DNA of 64,000 bases, from the NCBI GenBank assembly GCA_965205235.1, contig CBDBGD010000005.1, positions 148,284 through 212,283 of the forward strand. Direction: 5' to 3'. The translations under genes were made by a program, and so were the position numbers. The stretch is from CBDBGD01 sp965205235. GTDB taxonomy: Bacteria > Chloroflexota > Dehalococcoidia > Lucifugimonadales > UBA1127. Below the pieces are notes generated by a model. That model was not told where the DNA came from. It saw nothing but the letters and a program-made list of their open reading frames with translations, and did not search any database. Shown here one piece after another: positions 28,268 through 36,319 of the stretch (position 1 is its first letter; each line of letters opens with the position of its first letter).

Positions 28268-28891
28268 ATGATCCTACCCCGCATGCCCCGGGCGCCCAAG
28301 GTCATACGCCAGACGCTGCCGGGCGATATCCAGGAACGGACGCCGCCCGGACAGTTCGTCACGGAGAAGTTTCCCGTGCTCACCGTCGGGGCCACGCCTC
28401 GGATCGACCTGCAGGCGTGGCGCTTCCAGGTGTTCGGCCTGGTGGAGCGGGAGTTCGAGCTGACGTGGGACCAGTTCGTGGCGCTGCCGGAGACGACGGT
28501 GACGGCCGACTTCCACTGCGTCACGCAGTGGAGCAGGCTGGACAACACGTGGCAGGGGGTGGCCTTCGAAGAGGTGATGAAGCTGGTCAGGCCCCTGGCC
28601 AATGCCCGCTACGTGATGGCGCACTGCTACGGCGGCTACACGGCGAACCTGCCGCTTTCGACGCTGATGGACTCGGACGTGCTGTTTGCCTACGGGCACG
28701 ACGGCGAGCCGCTGCACCCGGACCACGGAGGCCCGCTGCGGCTGGTGGTGCCGAAGCGCTACGGATGGAAGAGCGCGAAGTGGGTGCGAGGCTTGGAGTT
28801 CCTGGAGCACGACCAGCCGGGGTTCTGGGAGGTCCGCGGCTATCACATGCGCGGGGACCCCTGGACGGAAGAGCGCTTCACCCTGGGCTAG
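28268..28891 (+). CDS. sulfite-oxidase-type molybdopterin-dependent oxidoreductase
   Basis: 207 residues of the oxidoreductase molybdopterin-binding fold (YedY/MsrP and sulfite oxidase superfamily). The molybdenum-ligating cysteine is in DFHCVTQWS (about residue 84), followed by YTANLPLSTLMDSDVLFAY, then HPDHGGPLRLVVPKRYGWKS. No Tat signal, heme or dimerisation domain, so it is a minimal cytosolic-looking protein. Substrate unknown. AGGAG precedes the ATG. Confidence 0.8.
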   Translation: MILPRMPRAPKVIRQTLPGDIQERTPPGQFVTEKFPVLTVGATPRIDLQAWRFQVFGLVEREFELTWDQFVALPETTVTADFHCVTQWSRLDNTWQGVAFEEVMKLVRPLANARYVMAHCYGGYTANLPLSTLMDSDVLFAYGHDGEPLHPDHGGPLRLVVPKRYGWKSAKWVRGLEFLEHDQPGFWEVRGYHMRGDPWTEERFTLG

Positions 28892-28945
28892 ACGTCGCAG
28901 CGAGAACCGCGCCCCCAAGTCGAATGCGAGGAGACACCTCTTTCC

Positions 28946-29392
28946 GTGGTGAAATCGCGCCTGCAAGTCGATGCGGAGTGGCTGGAGAGGCTGCGTCGAG
29001 AGGGACTGGCAGCCCACTTGCCAGCACGTCCGGAGCCGCCCGCCGGTCTTGTTGCGGCGGTGCAGCAGATCAACGAGGGGCGCTACTGGGAGGCCCACGA
29101 GACGCTGGAGGCAGTGTGGCTGCCGGCGCCGTATCCCGTTCGGCTGTTCTACTATGCACTGATCAAGCTGGCCGTGGGGCTATTCCACATCGAGAGGGGG
29201 AACACTGTAGGGGCACGGCAGCAGATGCAGGCGGCGGTGGAGTTCCTGGAGCCGTTCTCGCCGCGATTCCATGGGCTTCGTACAGACCTGCTCGTCGGAG
29301 ACGCGCGGGTGCGTCTGGAGGCCGTGACTGCAGAAGGGGAAGCCCCGAGTGGCCGCCTCCGGGTGCGTTGGAACGAGCATGCGTCCACGTAA
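28946..29392 (+). CDS. DUF309 family protein
   Basis: 148 residues, all-alpha. The family core is the HE-type segment GRYWEAHETLEAVWLP, followed by FYYALIKLAVGLFHIERGN. Function unknown; a metal-binding or nucleotide-related role has been suggested only from the conserved acidic/histidine helix. GTG start at 28946 (a second GTG 3 bases on is equally possible), with GAGGAG upstream. Confidence 0.68.
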   Translation: MVKSRLQVDAEWLERLRREGLAAHLPARPEPPAGLVAAVQQINEGRYWEAHETLEAVWLPAPYPVRLFYYALIKLAVGLFHIERGNTVGARQQMQAAVEFLEPFSPRFHGLRTDLLVGDARVRLEAVTAEGEAPSGRLRVRWNEHAST

Positions 29393-29421
29393 GGCCTGTC
29401 TGCCGACAAGGGCGAGGAAAT

Positions 29422-29453
29422 GAGAAGGGCCCGCCGTCCGGCGAGCCCTTCTC
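29422..29453. terminator. hairpin terminator between convergent genes
   Basis: GAGAAGGGC (29422-29430) pairs with GCCCTTCTC (29445-29453); an inner GCCG/CGGC adds to the stem. It separates the DUF309 gene from the minus-strand mini zinc-ribbon gene, and on the minus strand it is followed by a T-rich stretch. Confidence 0.6.
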
Positions 29454-29474
29454 CGCGGACGTTGGTTCGTGGGG

Positions 29475-29639
29475 TCAGGCGGCTCGGTGGACCGTGCCTG
29501 GGATGTCGGTGTGGAAGGGGGCATGTGCGGGCACGTCCTGGATCAGGCCGCACTGGAAGCAGTGGCGGTACGAGCCGTACTTGTCCCGCTGCATGTGCAT
29601 GTCTCCACGGCACTTTGGACAGGTCTTGAAGTAGATCAT
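29475..29639 (-). CDS. small zinc-ribbon protein (54 aa)
   Basis: A short open frame with one zinc ribbon: FKTCPKCRGDM at the N-terminus and HCFQCGL 20 residues later (CxxC...CxxC). The rest is a His-rich tail. GGGAGG lies 6 bases before the ATG, which strongly supports translation. It is divergent from hspR, about 130 bases between promoters. Function unknown; size and layout suggest a nucleic-acid- or metal-binding accessory protein. Confidence 0.68.
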   Translation of the reverse strand: MIYFKTCPKCRGDMHMQRDKYGSYRHCFQCGLIQDVPAHAPFHTDIPGTVHRAA

Positions 29640-29767
29640 GGCGTACCTCCCTTCCGGTGGAGAGTCCCTTCCTGGAGGGCCCTCCGGTTGCTGTTATGGT
29701 AGTAACGCAACGAAACGGTATTGGGATAGCACCGGTGTTGCGTCTGCCACGGGATACAGTGTAGATA

Positions 29768-29796
29768 TTGACATGGACCGTGTCAAGTTGTAGCAT
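29768..29796 (+). promoter_or_regulatory. hspR operon promoter with overlapping HAIR-like operator
   Basis: TTGACA (29768-29773), 17 bp, TAGCAT (29791-29796), identical to the groESL promoter hexamers. The -35 is also the left arm of an inverted repeat TTGACA-N7-TGTCAA (29768-29786). HspR's HAIR site is CTTGAGT-N7-ACTCAAG, with the same TTGA/TCAA cores and the same spacing. Confidence 0.72.
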
Positions 29797-29824
29797 ACCG
29801 ATACAGGCAAGGAGGAGACCTACC

Positions 29825-30331
29825 GTGCGACCGCGCCGGACAACACGTCGGCTGAGCTCTCTGTCGATCACTACCCGCGTGACGCAGCGACGGGAACAGG
29901 GGGATCCTGGGACCATTGCGTCCCGGCAGTCGCAGCGCGGCGTGTACATCATCAGCGTGGCCGCCCGCCTGCTGGCGATGCATCCCCAAACGCTTCGCAA
30001 GTACGAACGGCTGGGTCTGGTACGCCCCTCCCGCACGGAGGGCATGCTGCGGCTGTACTCGGAGGAAGACCTGGCGCGACTGCGGATGATCCGGTTCCTG
30101 GTGGAGGAGCAGCGGATGAACCTGGCGGGCGTTGAGATGGCGCTTCGCATGGTCAACCAGCTGCAGGGCGTGCAGCGGCTGCTCGCCAGCTTGCAGGACG
30201 ACCGCAAGGAGATGCGAGAGCCTATCCAGCGGCACCTGGAGAGCATGCTGGAGATGCTTCACTTCTCGGGTATGGGTGAGGCATCGCTGCCGCCGTCCCG
30301 GAGCGCCGAGAGCAGAGAGCGGGACACGTAG
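29825..30331 (+). CDS. hspR: MerR-family heat-shock repressor HspR
   Basis: 168 residues. MerR winged helix: GVYIISVAARLLAMHPQTLRKYERLGLVRPSRT, then LYSEEDLARLRMIRFL and a coiled-coil helix. The order of motifs and the ISVAA..MHPQTLR sequence are HspR hallmarks. Expected to repress its own operon with DnaK as co-repressor. The GTG at 29825 has AAGGAGG 8 bases upstream; the ATG at 29768 lies inside the promoter and cannot be used. A basic 40-residue N-terminal extension precedes the helix. Confidence 0.85.
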   Translation: MRPRRTTRRLSSLSITTRVTQRREQGDPGTIASRQSQRGVYIISVAARLLAMHPQTLRKYERLGLVRPSRTEGMLRLYSEEDLARLRMIRFLVEEQRMNLAGVEMALRMVNQLQGVQRLLASLQDDRKEMREPIQRHLESMLEMLHFSGMGEASLPPSRSAESRERDT

Positions 30332-30358
30332 CGTCGCAGTCGAAGGCAAGGAGAGACG

Positions 30359-30970
30359 ATGCCCATGGAGGAGCGAAACGATCCGTCCCGGCCGAGAGAG
30401 AACGCCGAGTCCGCCCCTGGACTTCCGCCGGGGCCGGAGCTGACCGAGGAGGAGCGGCTGCGGGCGGAGCTGGAGGAGGCCGAACGGGAGCGCGGGCAGT
30501 TCAGAGCTCTGGCCCAGCGAGTTCAGGCCGACTTCGTCAACTACCGGCGCCGCGTTGAGGAGGAACAGCAGGAGTTCCAACGGGGCGCGGCTGCACAGCT
30601 CATCCTGAAGTTGCTGCCTGTTCTGGACGACCTGGAGCGCGCCCTGGTCCAGACACCGGGGGACGCATCCCCGTCCAAGGACGGATGGTTGGAGGGCGTT
30701 CGACTGGTCGTCCGCAAGTTCCATGCGGTCATGGAGGAGGCGGGAGTGCAGCGCATCGAGGTTGCCGACCGAGCCTTCGACCCGTGGGAGCACGAGGCCG
30801 TTGCCTTCCAGGAGACCGAGGAGCACCCGGCGGGGCACATCCTGGGCCTGGTACGGGAGGGCTACAAGCTTCACGGCAGAGTGCTCCGGGCCGCCCAGGT
30901 GATGGTTGCGAGAGCACCCCAGGGAGATGCCTCTTCTGAGACGCCGAAACCAACAGAAAACGAGGTCTAG
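30359..30970 (+). CDS. grpE: nucleotide exchange factor GrpE
   Basis: 203 residues. The long N-terminal coiled coil (ELTEEERLRAELEEAERERG), RVQADFVNYRRRVEEE and the C-terminal beta domain (DPWEHEAVAFQETEEHPAGH, VREGYKLHGRVLRAAQVMV) are canonical. Releases ADP from DnaK. Lies 27 bases after hspR and 32 before dnaK. Confidence 0.92.
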   Translation: MPMEERNDPSRPRENAESAPGLPPGPELTEEERLRAELEEAERERGQFRALAQRVQADFVNYRRRVEEEQQEFQRGAAAQLILKLLPVLDDLERALVQTPGDASPSKDGWLEGVRLVVRKFHAVMEEAGVQRIEVADRAFDPWEHEAVAFQETEEHPAGHILGLVREGYKLHGRVLRAAQVMVARAPQGDASSETPKPTENEV

Positions 30971-31002
30971 GGACCTGCGCCAAGAGAAGGAGGAATAGTC
31001 GA

Positions 31003-32931
31003 ATGCCAAAGGTCGTGGGAATTGATCTGGGCACCACCAACTCGGTGGTCGCCGTCGTGGAGGGGGGCCAGCCCTCGGTGCTGGAGAACGCCGAAGGGTC
31101 CCGCCTGACGCCGTCCGTGGTGGGTGTGAACCCCAAGTCGGGCGAGCGGTACGTGGGCCTGGCGGCCAAGCGGCAGGCGGTGGTGAACCCGGAGCAGACC
31201 GTCTTCTCCATCAAGCGGCTCATGGGTCGCAGGTTCGAGGATGCCACGGTGAAGCAGGACGTCGCGAGGCTGCCCTACGCCATCGAACAGGCCTCGAACG
31301 GCGATGCGCACGTGCGCATGGGCGACAAGGCCTACTCGCCGCAAGAGGTATCGGCGATGGTGCTGCAGAAGCTCAAGGTGGACGCCGAGGCGAAGCTGGG
31401 AGACAAGGTGAACCAGGCCGTCATCACCGTCCCCGCCTACTTCAACGACGCGCAGCGCCAGGCGACAAAGGACGCCGGGCGCATCGCCGGCCTGGAGGTG
31501 CTGCGCATCATCAACGAGCCCACGGCCGCCTCTCTAGCCTACGGGCTGGAGAAGAAGACGGAGGCCACCATCGCGGTCTTCGACCTGGGGGGCGGGACCT
31601 TCGACATCACGATCCTGCGGCTCGGCGAAGGGGTCTTCGAGGTGCTGTCAACCTCGGGCGACACGCACCTGGGCGGCGACGACTTTGACCAGAGGGTGAT
31701 GGAGTGGCTGGTGGAGGAGTTTCGTCAGGAGACGGGCGTGGACCTGAACCAGGACCGCATGGCCCTGCAGCGGCTGCGGGAGGCGGCGGAGAAGGCCAAA
31801 GTTGAGCTGTCCTCGGTCACGCAGACAGAGATCAACCTGCCGTTTATCTCAGCGGACCACACGGGGCCCAAGCACCTGGTGCGGACGCTGGCCCGGGCGA
31901 AGCTGGAGCAGCTCACCGACACGCTTCTCCAGCGGGTGGAGGGGCCGTGCCGGCAGGCGCTCAAGGACGCCGAGGTGGCGGCGGACAAGGTGGACGACGT
32001 GATCCTGGTGGGCGGTATGACCCGCATGCCGGCGGTGCTCGAAAAGGTCAAGGCGCTGTTCGGGCAGGAGCCGACGCGCTCCGTGAACCCCGACGAGGCC
32101 GTGGCCATCGGCGCGGCGCTGCAAGCGGCGGTGCTGACCGGCGACGTTCGGGACATCCTGTTGCTGGACGTTACGCCGCTGACACTGGGGTTGGAGACGC
32201 TGGGCGGGGTCATGACCTCCCTCATCGACCGGAACACGACCATCCCCACGTCCAAGTCGCAGGTGTTCACGACGGCTGACGACAACCAGGGAAGCGTCGA
32301 GATCCACGTGCTCCAGGGTGAGCGCCCGATGGCTGCCGACAACAAGTCGATCGGCCGGTTCATCCTGGACGGCATTCTGCCGGCGCCTCGGGGCATTCCC
32401 AAGGTCGAGGTGACGTTCGACATCGACGCGAACGGCATACTCAGCGTGCAGGCCAAGGATCAGGCCACCGGGCGGGAGCAGAAGATCGTCATCCAGGCAA
32501 GCTCCGGCCTCTCGCAGGATGAGATCGACCAGCTTGTGAAGGACGCGGAGGAGCACGCGGAGCAGGACCGGCGCCAGAGGGAAGAGGTGGAGCTGCGGAA
32601 CAGCGCGGACCAGCTGGCGTACGGCGCGGAGAAGATGCTCCGAGACAACGCCGACAAGATCCCCGAGGAGCTCAGCACGGAGATCCAGGGGAAGGTGGAC
32701 GCTCTTCGGGAAGCCCACAAGACCGGGGACATGGCCCTGATCCAGTCGCGCATGGAGGAGCTGAGCGCCGCCATGCAGCAGATGGGCGCCCACGTGTACC
32801 AGACCACCGGAGCGGACGGCGCATCGGAGGAGGGGCCCGCACCCGACGGGTCGTCAGAGGGCCAGACCGACGGCGTCGAAGGGACCGTGGAGGGCGAGTT
32901 CCGGGAGGTGAAGGAGGACGGCGACAAGTAG
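31003..32931 (+). CDS. dnaK: chaperone DnaK (Hsp70)
   Basis: 642 residues, full length: VVGIDLGTTNSVVAVVE, VPAYFNDAQRQATKDAG, IAVFDLGGGTFD and ILVGGMTRMPAV in the ATPase domain, the substrate domain (DVTPLTLGLET) and an acidic, Gly-poor tail. No dnaJ follows; the next gene is on the other strand. AAGGAGG precedes the ATG. Confidence 0.96.
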   Translation: MPKVVGIDLGTTNSVVAVVEGGQPSVLENAEGSRLTPSVVGVNPKSGERYVGLAAKRQAVVNPEQTVFSIKRLMGRRFEDATVKQDVARLPYAIEQASNGDAHVRMGDKAYSPQEVSAMVLQKLKVDAEAKLGDKVNQAVITVPAYFNDAQRQATKDAGRIAGLEVLRIINEPTAASLAYGLEKKTEATIAVFDLGGGTFDITILRLGEGVFEVLSTSGDTHLGGDDFDQRVMEWLVEEFRQETGVDLNQDRMALQRLREAAEKAKVELSSVTQTEINLPFISADHTGPKHLVRTLARAKLEQLTDTLLQRVEGPCRQALKDAEVAADKVDDVILVGGMTRMPAVLEKVKALFGQEPTRSVNPDEAVAIGAALQAAVLTGDVRDILLLDVTPLTLGLETLGGVMTSLIDRNTTIPTSKSQVFTTADDNQGSVEIHVLQGERPMAADNKSIGRFILDGILPAPRGIPKVEVTFDIDANGILSVQAKDQATGREQKIVIQASSGLSQDEIDQLVKDAEEHAEQDRRQREEVELRNSADQLAYGAEKMLRDNADKIPEELSTEIQGKVDALREAHKTGDMALIQSRMEELSAAMQQMGAHVYQTTGADGASEEGPAPDGSSEGQTDGVEGTVEGEFREVKEDGDK

Positions 32932-32957
32932 CTCCGCGGAGGATGGAGTGCGCTGAG

Positions 32958-32980
32958 GGGGCGGGCGTTCAGCCCGCCCC
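32958..32980 (+). terminator. terminator after dnaK
   Basis: GGGGCGGGC and GCCCGCCCC form a perfect 9-bp stem around GTTCA, followed by TTTCC. It can serve dnaK and the convergent PAC2 gene. Confidence 0.75.
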
Positions 32981-32993
32981 TTTCCGCGAGGCA

Positions 32994-33917
32994 CTACGCC
33001 TCCGGCTCGTCGCCCCTGGGAGGCGTTGCGGGCCCGCCGCCTCGCTGCTGTTGCAGGAAGTCCTCCAGGTCCTTGATGACCACGTCGGGCTCAGGCAGCT
33101 CTTCCTGCGGCCCCTCCGGGCCGCGGCCCCTGGCCCTGTCGTAGCGATCCTCGAGCTTTTGGACGTGGCTCTGCCACTCGGGGTTCTGCGACAGCGCTCG
33201 TGTGACCTGATCCTCAAAGGCCAGGCTCGCGCCGGACAGGTCGGAGAGGTCTACGTCAAGGTCCAGGACCTGGAGGAGGCGTTTCAGCAGGGTGTAGCTC
33301 GCCTTGGGATTGGGCGAGGCCTGGAGGTAGTGGGGCGAGTGGACCCACATGCTCGCGAAGCTGAGACCCTGTTGGGCGCAGGCTTCCATGAGCACGGAGG
33401 GGACTCCCGTGGGGCCCTGATACCGGGAGCCTGCAATGCCAAGCTCCGCGAAGAGCTCTCGGACTTGCGGGTCGGTGGCGAGGCCGGTGATGCCGGGCTC
33501 GCGGGTGTGTGGCGTCGCGTCGAGCAGGCTGCCGAGGACCACCATGCGGGCGACGTCGCAGGTGTGGGCGACTTCCATAATGGCCCGTGCGTAGGTGTTC
33601 CACTTCAGGTTGGGCTCCGCTCCCACGAGAAAGACCATGTCCCTGGAGCTGGCCTCATCATGCCAGGAGTAGAAGGTGTTGGAGGGCCAACGCAGGCGGC
33701 GTGTGCCGTCCTGGTCCAAGCGCACGCGGGGGCGCACCCGGCTGAAGACGTAGAACTCCTCCGGCTCCACCTCGGCGAACTTCTGGGCGGAGATCTTGCG
33801 GATGAGATAGCGCAGGGAGCGGGAGGCGGCCTCCTGGGCGTCCGGCCACCCGCTGAAAGCCGCAACCAACGTGGACCCCTGGAGGTTGGGCTGGCGGTGG
33901 AAGACCAAATGTGACAT
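32994..33917 (-). CDS. PAC2-family protein (proteasome-assembly-chaperone fold)
   Basis: About 307 residues. FSGWPDAQEAASRSLRYLI and the middle GLATDPQVRELFAELGIAG / YQGPTGVPSVLMEACAQQG are the DUF75/PAC2 signature, with an acidic coiled-coil tail. Such proteins occur in actinobacteria, archaea and Chloroflexota; the archaeal and eukaryotic relatives help assemble proteasomes. No proteasome gene is visible here. ATG 33917 chosen; a TTG at 33974 is in frame. A second family member lies at 43589. Confidence 0.74.
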   Translation of the reverse strand: MSHLVFHRQPNLQGSTLVAAFSGWPDAQEAASRSLRYLIRKISAQKFAEVEPEEFYVFSRVRPRVRLDQDGTRRLRWPSNTFYSWHDEASSRDMVFLVGAEPNLKWNTYARAIMEVAHTCDVARMVVLGSLLDATPHTREPGITGLATDPQVRELFAELGIAGSRYQGPTGVPSVLMEACAQQGLSFASMWVHSPHYLQASPNPKASYTLLKRLLQVLDLDVDLSDLSGASLAFEDQVTRALSQNPEWQSHVQKLEDRYDRARGRGPEGPQEELPEPDVVIKDLEDFLQQQRGGGPATPPRGDEPEA

Positions 33918-34001
33918 AAGAAACGTCCCAGGGCAGGATGGCCCAAGTCTACCATCGCGCAGGGACGGGAACAAGGCAGGTCGTCGACGGGTGCGGGCCG
34001 C

Positions 34002-35135
34002 TCAGGCTGAGCCGCAGAGGCCGTGGTGAGGGAAGACGATGCGCTGTAGCTGGGACACCGAGGCCTCGGCGTAGCGGCGGGCCTCCCGCCGGACCTCCGG
34101 GGCCAGGGGTGGAGGGTCGTCGGAGAGGCGGTCGATGCCGTACTGCTCCCGGAATGCGGCGGGCAGTGTCTCCGGCCACGGGTGTTCGAGCATGACGCCG
34201 TAGGCCCCAGCCCAGCCGCGGGCCACGGCGCCGAGGTTGTAGCCGCCGCCCCCAAGGGCCAGCCAGCGGCCGCGGGACAGGCGCCCCAGCTCCTCGACGA
34301 TGCGGAGGTAGCCCTGCACGGTCAGTCGCAGGTGGGTGAGCGGGTCCTGGTAGTGCGTGTCGATGCCCAGCTGGGTGACCAGGGCGTCGGCGCGGAAGGC
34401 CTCGAGCAGCGGTGGGACCACTTCCTGGAAGGCCCAGAGGTAGACCTCGTCGTCCGTGAAGGGGTGGAGCGGGAGGTTCACCGAGTAGCCCCGTCCGCGC
34501 CCCTCACCGGCCTCGCCGACGAAACCGGTGCCGGGGAACAGGTACTCGCCCGACTCGTGGAGGGAGATGGTGAGGACCTGGTCGGTGTCGTAGAAGGCCT
34601 CCTGCACGCCGTCACCGTGGTGGCAGTCGACGTCGATGTAAGCGACCCGCCACCCCTCCTTCAGGAAGCGCTGGATGGCGATGACAGGATCGTTGAAGAC
34701 GCAGAAGCCGGAGGCGTGGCCGGCCATGGCGTGGTGCAGCCCCCCGGCGAAGCTGGCCGCAGCCTCCACTGTCCCGTCGACAAGGAGCTCGGCGGCCCGC
34801 ACGGATGCGCCCGTGGAGAGGAGGGCGGCGTCGTACATGCCGGGGAAGATTGGGTTGTCGCCGTAGCCGGAGAAGTTGAAGCGGGGGGCGTGTTCGAGCT
34901 GCTCGCCGCGACCGAAGGCCTCGACGGCTTCGACGTAGTCGGGGGTGTGGAAGCCCACGAGCTCGTCCGCGGTGGCCGGACGCGGTGCGACGAGGGAGGC
35001 GTTGTCGAGGTCGAAGGCGTTCAGGCTCTGGAGCAGATCGTAGGCAAGCCGGAGTCGGCGCGGGATGAGGGGGTGGTCCTGTCGGAGGACGTGTCGGGTC
35101 AGGGTGTCGTCGTAGACGAAGGCGGCGCGTCTCAT
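34002..35135 (-). CDS. histone-deacetylase-family / AcuC-like deacetylase
   Basis: About 377 residues, class I/II HDAC fold. The zinc-site and charge-relay motifs are visible: GGLHHAMAGHASGFCVFND, YIDVDCHHGDGVQEAFY, HESGEYLFPGTG and LALGGGGYN. It could deacetylate acetyl-CoA synthetase lysines (AcuC) or polyamines; neither acuA nor acs is beside it. ATG 35135 preceded by GGGAGG; the GTG 6 bases earlier has no spacing for it. Confidence 0.85.
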   Translation of the reverse strand: MRRAAFVYDDTLTRHVLRQDHPLIPRRLRLAYDLLQSLNAFDLDNASLVAPRPATADELVGFHTPDYVEAVEAFGRGEQLEHAPRFNFSGYGDNPIFPGMYDAALLSTGASVRAAELLVDGTVEAAASFAGGLHHAMAGHASGFCVFNDPVIAIQRFLKEGWRVAYIDVDCHHGDGVQEAFYDTDQVLTISLHESGEYLFPGTGFVGEAGEGRGRGYSVNLPLHPFTDDEVYLWAFQEVVPPLLEAFRADALVTQLGIDTHYQDPLTHLRLTVQGYLRIVEELGRLSRGRWLALGGGGYNLGAVARGWAGAYGVMLEHPWPETLPAAFREQYGIDRLSDDPPPLAPEVRREARRYAEASVSQLQRIVFPHHGLCGSA

Positions 35136-35164
35136 GGGCACCTCCCGATTACCTGGGCCATGGG

Positions 35165-35935
35165 CTAGACCTCAAGGGCCATGCCCTCTTCGGCGGGGGT
35201 GATCTCAGTCTGCAGGGCTCGGCTGACCTCGGCCAGTTCGTCGCGGATTTCCGTCTCGCATTCCGGGTTGAGGTGCACCGCGAGGATGGGGGGCAGCGCG
35301 CCCTTCTGCGCACGGTACGCCTCAAGCTCGCGGCGGAGCAACGCGGGCGTGAGGTGCCTTCCCATCGCTCGCTGCTCCATACGGTTGGGCCAGGTCACCT
35401 CGATCGCCATGAGGTGCGGGTCCAGGGTCTCCCAGGCGCGGGAGAGCCCGGCGGTGGTGTCGCCGGAGTAGAAGACGCGGCGGCCGTCTGGCGACTCGAC
35501 CTGGTACCCGAGCGCGGGCGCGCCGTGCGGCACCGACACGGGGAGCACGCGATAGCCCGATACTTGCTCCTCGACCATCGGCCAAGCGGTGCGAAGCCGG
35601 AGCCGCGGGGCTTCCGGGGTTGGGCGCCGGGTGAAGGAGGGGTAGAGGGCGCCGTCCATAAGGCGGTCCTGGAGGTGGAGGATGGCGTCGTCCGGGGCGT
35701 AGACGGGGAGGGTGGCGCCGCAGTCGAGAGTGTTCAAGGCCAGGATAGGCAAGTCGCGAATGTGGTCGTAGTGGCGGTGGGTGAGGAGGAGGACTTCGAT
35801 ACGGCGCTGCTCGGGCAGGGTGAGCGTGGAGGTGAGAGCGCCGGCATCGAGGGCTATCACGCCGTCGACCAGCAGAGAGACGAGGCGCGTGGTGCGGCTC
35901 TCCTGGTTGTGGGCCCCAAGGACTCGCAGTTCCAC
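35165..35935 (-). CDS. metallo-beta-lactamase-fold hydrolase
   Basis: About 256 residues. Metal motif LLLTHRHYDHIRDLPIL (HxHxDH), further ligands in SVPHGAP and YSGDTTAG, and a final AVHLNPE. The layout is of cyclic-nucleotide phosphodiesterase class II or tRNase Z-like enzymes; the exact substrate is open. GTG 35935 follows GGGAG by 8 bases; the frame extends further to 35971 without a better site. It shares the minus-strand unit with the HDAC-like gene. Confidence 0.75.
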   Translation of the reverse strand: MELRVLGAHNQESRTTRLVSLLVDGVIALDAGALTSTLTLPEQRRIEVLLLTHRHYDHIRDLPILALNTLDCGATLPVYAPDDAILHLQDRLMDGALYPSFTRRPTPEAPRLRLRTAWPMVEEQVSGYRVLPVSVPHGAPALGYQVESPDGRRVFYSGDTTAGLSRAWETLDPHLMAIEVTWPNRMEQRAMGRHLTPALLRRELEAYRAQKGALPPILAVHLNPECETEIRDELAEVSRALQTEITPAEEGMALEV

Positions 35936-36039
35936 GGGCGCGGCTCCCGGCGGATGTGGGACAGGAGGCACTCGGACGCGGGCATTGTAGCACAGGCCTT
36001 CATCGGGGCCTCGGAGAGCTCCGGGACGTGTACACAGGC

Positions 36040-36069
36040 TTGACGGCGCAGAGGGTGTCCAGGTACCAT
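36040..36069 (+). promoter_or_regulatory. 5S rRNA promoter
   Basis: TTGACG (36040-36045), 18-bp spacer, TACCAT (36064-36069). Start point expected near 36076-36081, matching the 5' end of the 5S stem. Confidence 0.65.
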
Positions 36070-36080
36070 TGATGCGTCGT

Positions 36081-36198
36081 CCCTGGGTGACCAGAGCGGG
36101 GTGGACCCACCCGTTCCCATTCCGAACACGGTAGTGAAACGCCCCAGCGCCAACGATACTGCCCTGTTCGGGGTGGGAAAATAGGCCGTCGCCCGGGG
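36081..36198 (+). rRNA. rrf: 5S ribosomal RNA, unlinked
   Basis: Contains the conserved 5S core: the CCCGTTCCCATTCCGAACACGG loop region (abbreviated here), AGTGAAACGCCCCAGCGCC and GGTGGGAAAATAGG. The ends CCCTGGGTGA and TCGCCCGGGG pair over ten positions with G-U pairs, defining helix I. No 16S or 23S lies within the window. A C/T-rich hairpin follows. Confidence 0.92.
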
Positions 36199-36256
36199 GC
36201 TTCTTCTTTCTCCCCCTGGGCCCTATCTATGGGCAGTGAAGTTGCGCATGAAGCCC

Positions 36257-36286
36257 TTTACAGTCGTAGGTAGGCGCACCTATAAT
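36257..36286 (+). promoter_or_regulatory. promoter of the S1-repeat gene
   Basis: TTTACA (36257-36262), 18-bp spacer, TATAAT (36281-36286), the best -10 in the window, about 33 bases before the start codon region. Confidence 0.7.
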
Positions 36287-36319
36287 TGAACTTGAAGACT
36301 CAGACGCCGCGTGGTGCTG

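Noticed and set aside
29768..29824. ATG 29768 as the hspR start.
   Set aside because: It lies inside the TTGACA-N17-TAGCAT promoter, upstream of the predicted transcript start, and would add a non-conserved extension.
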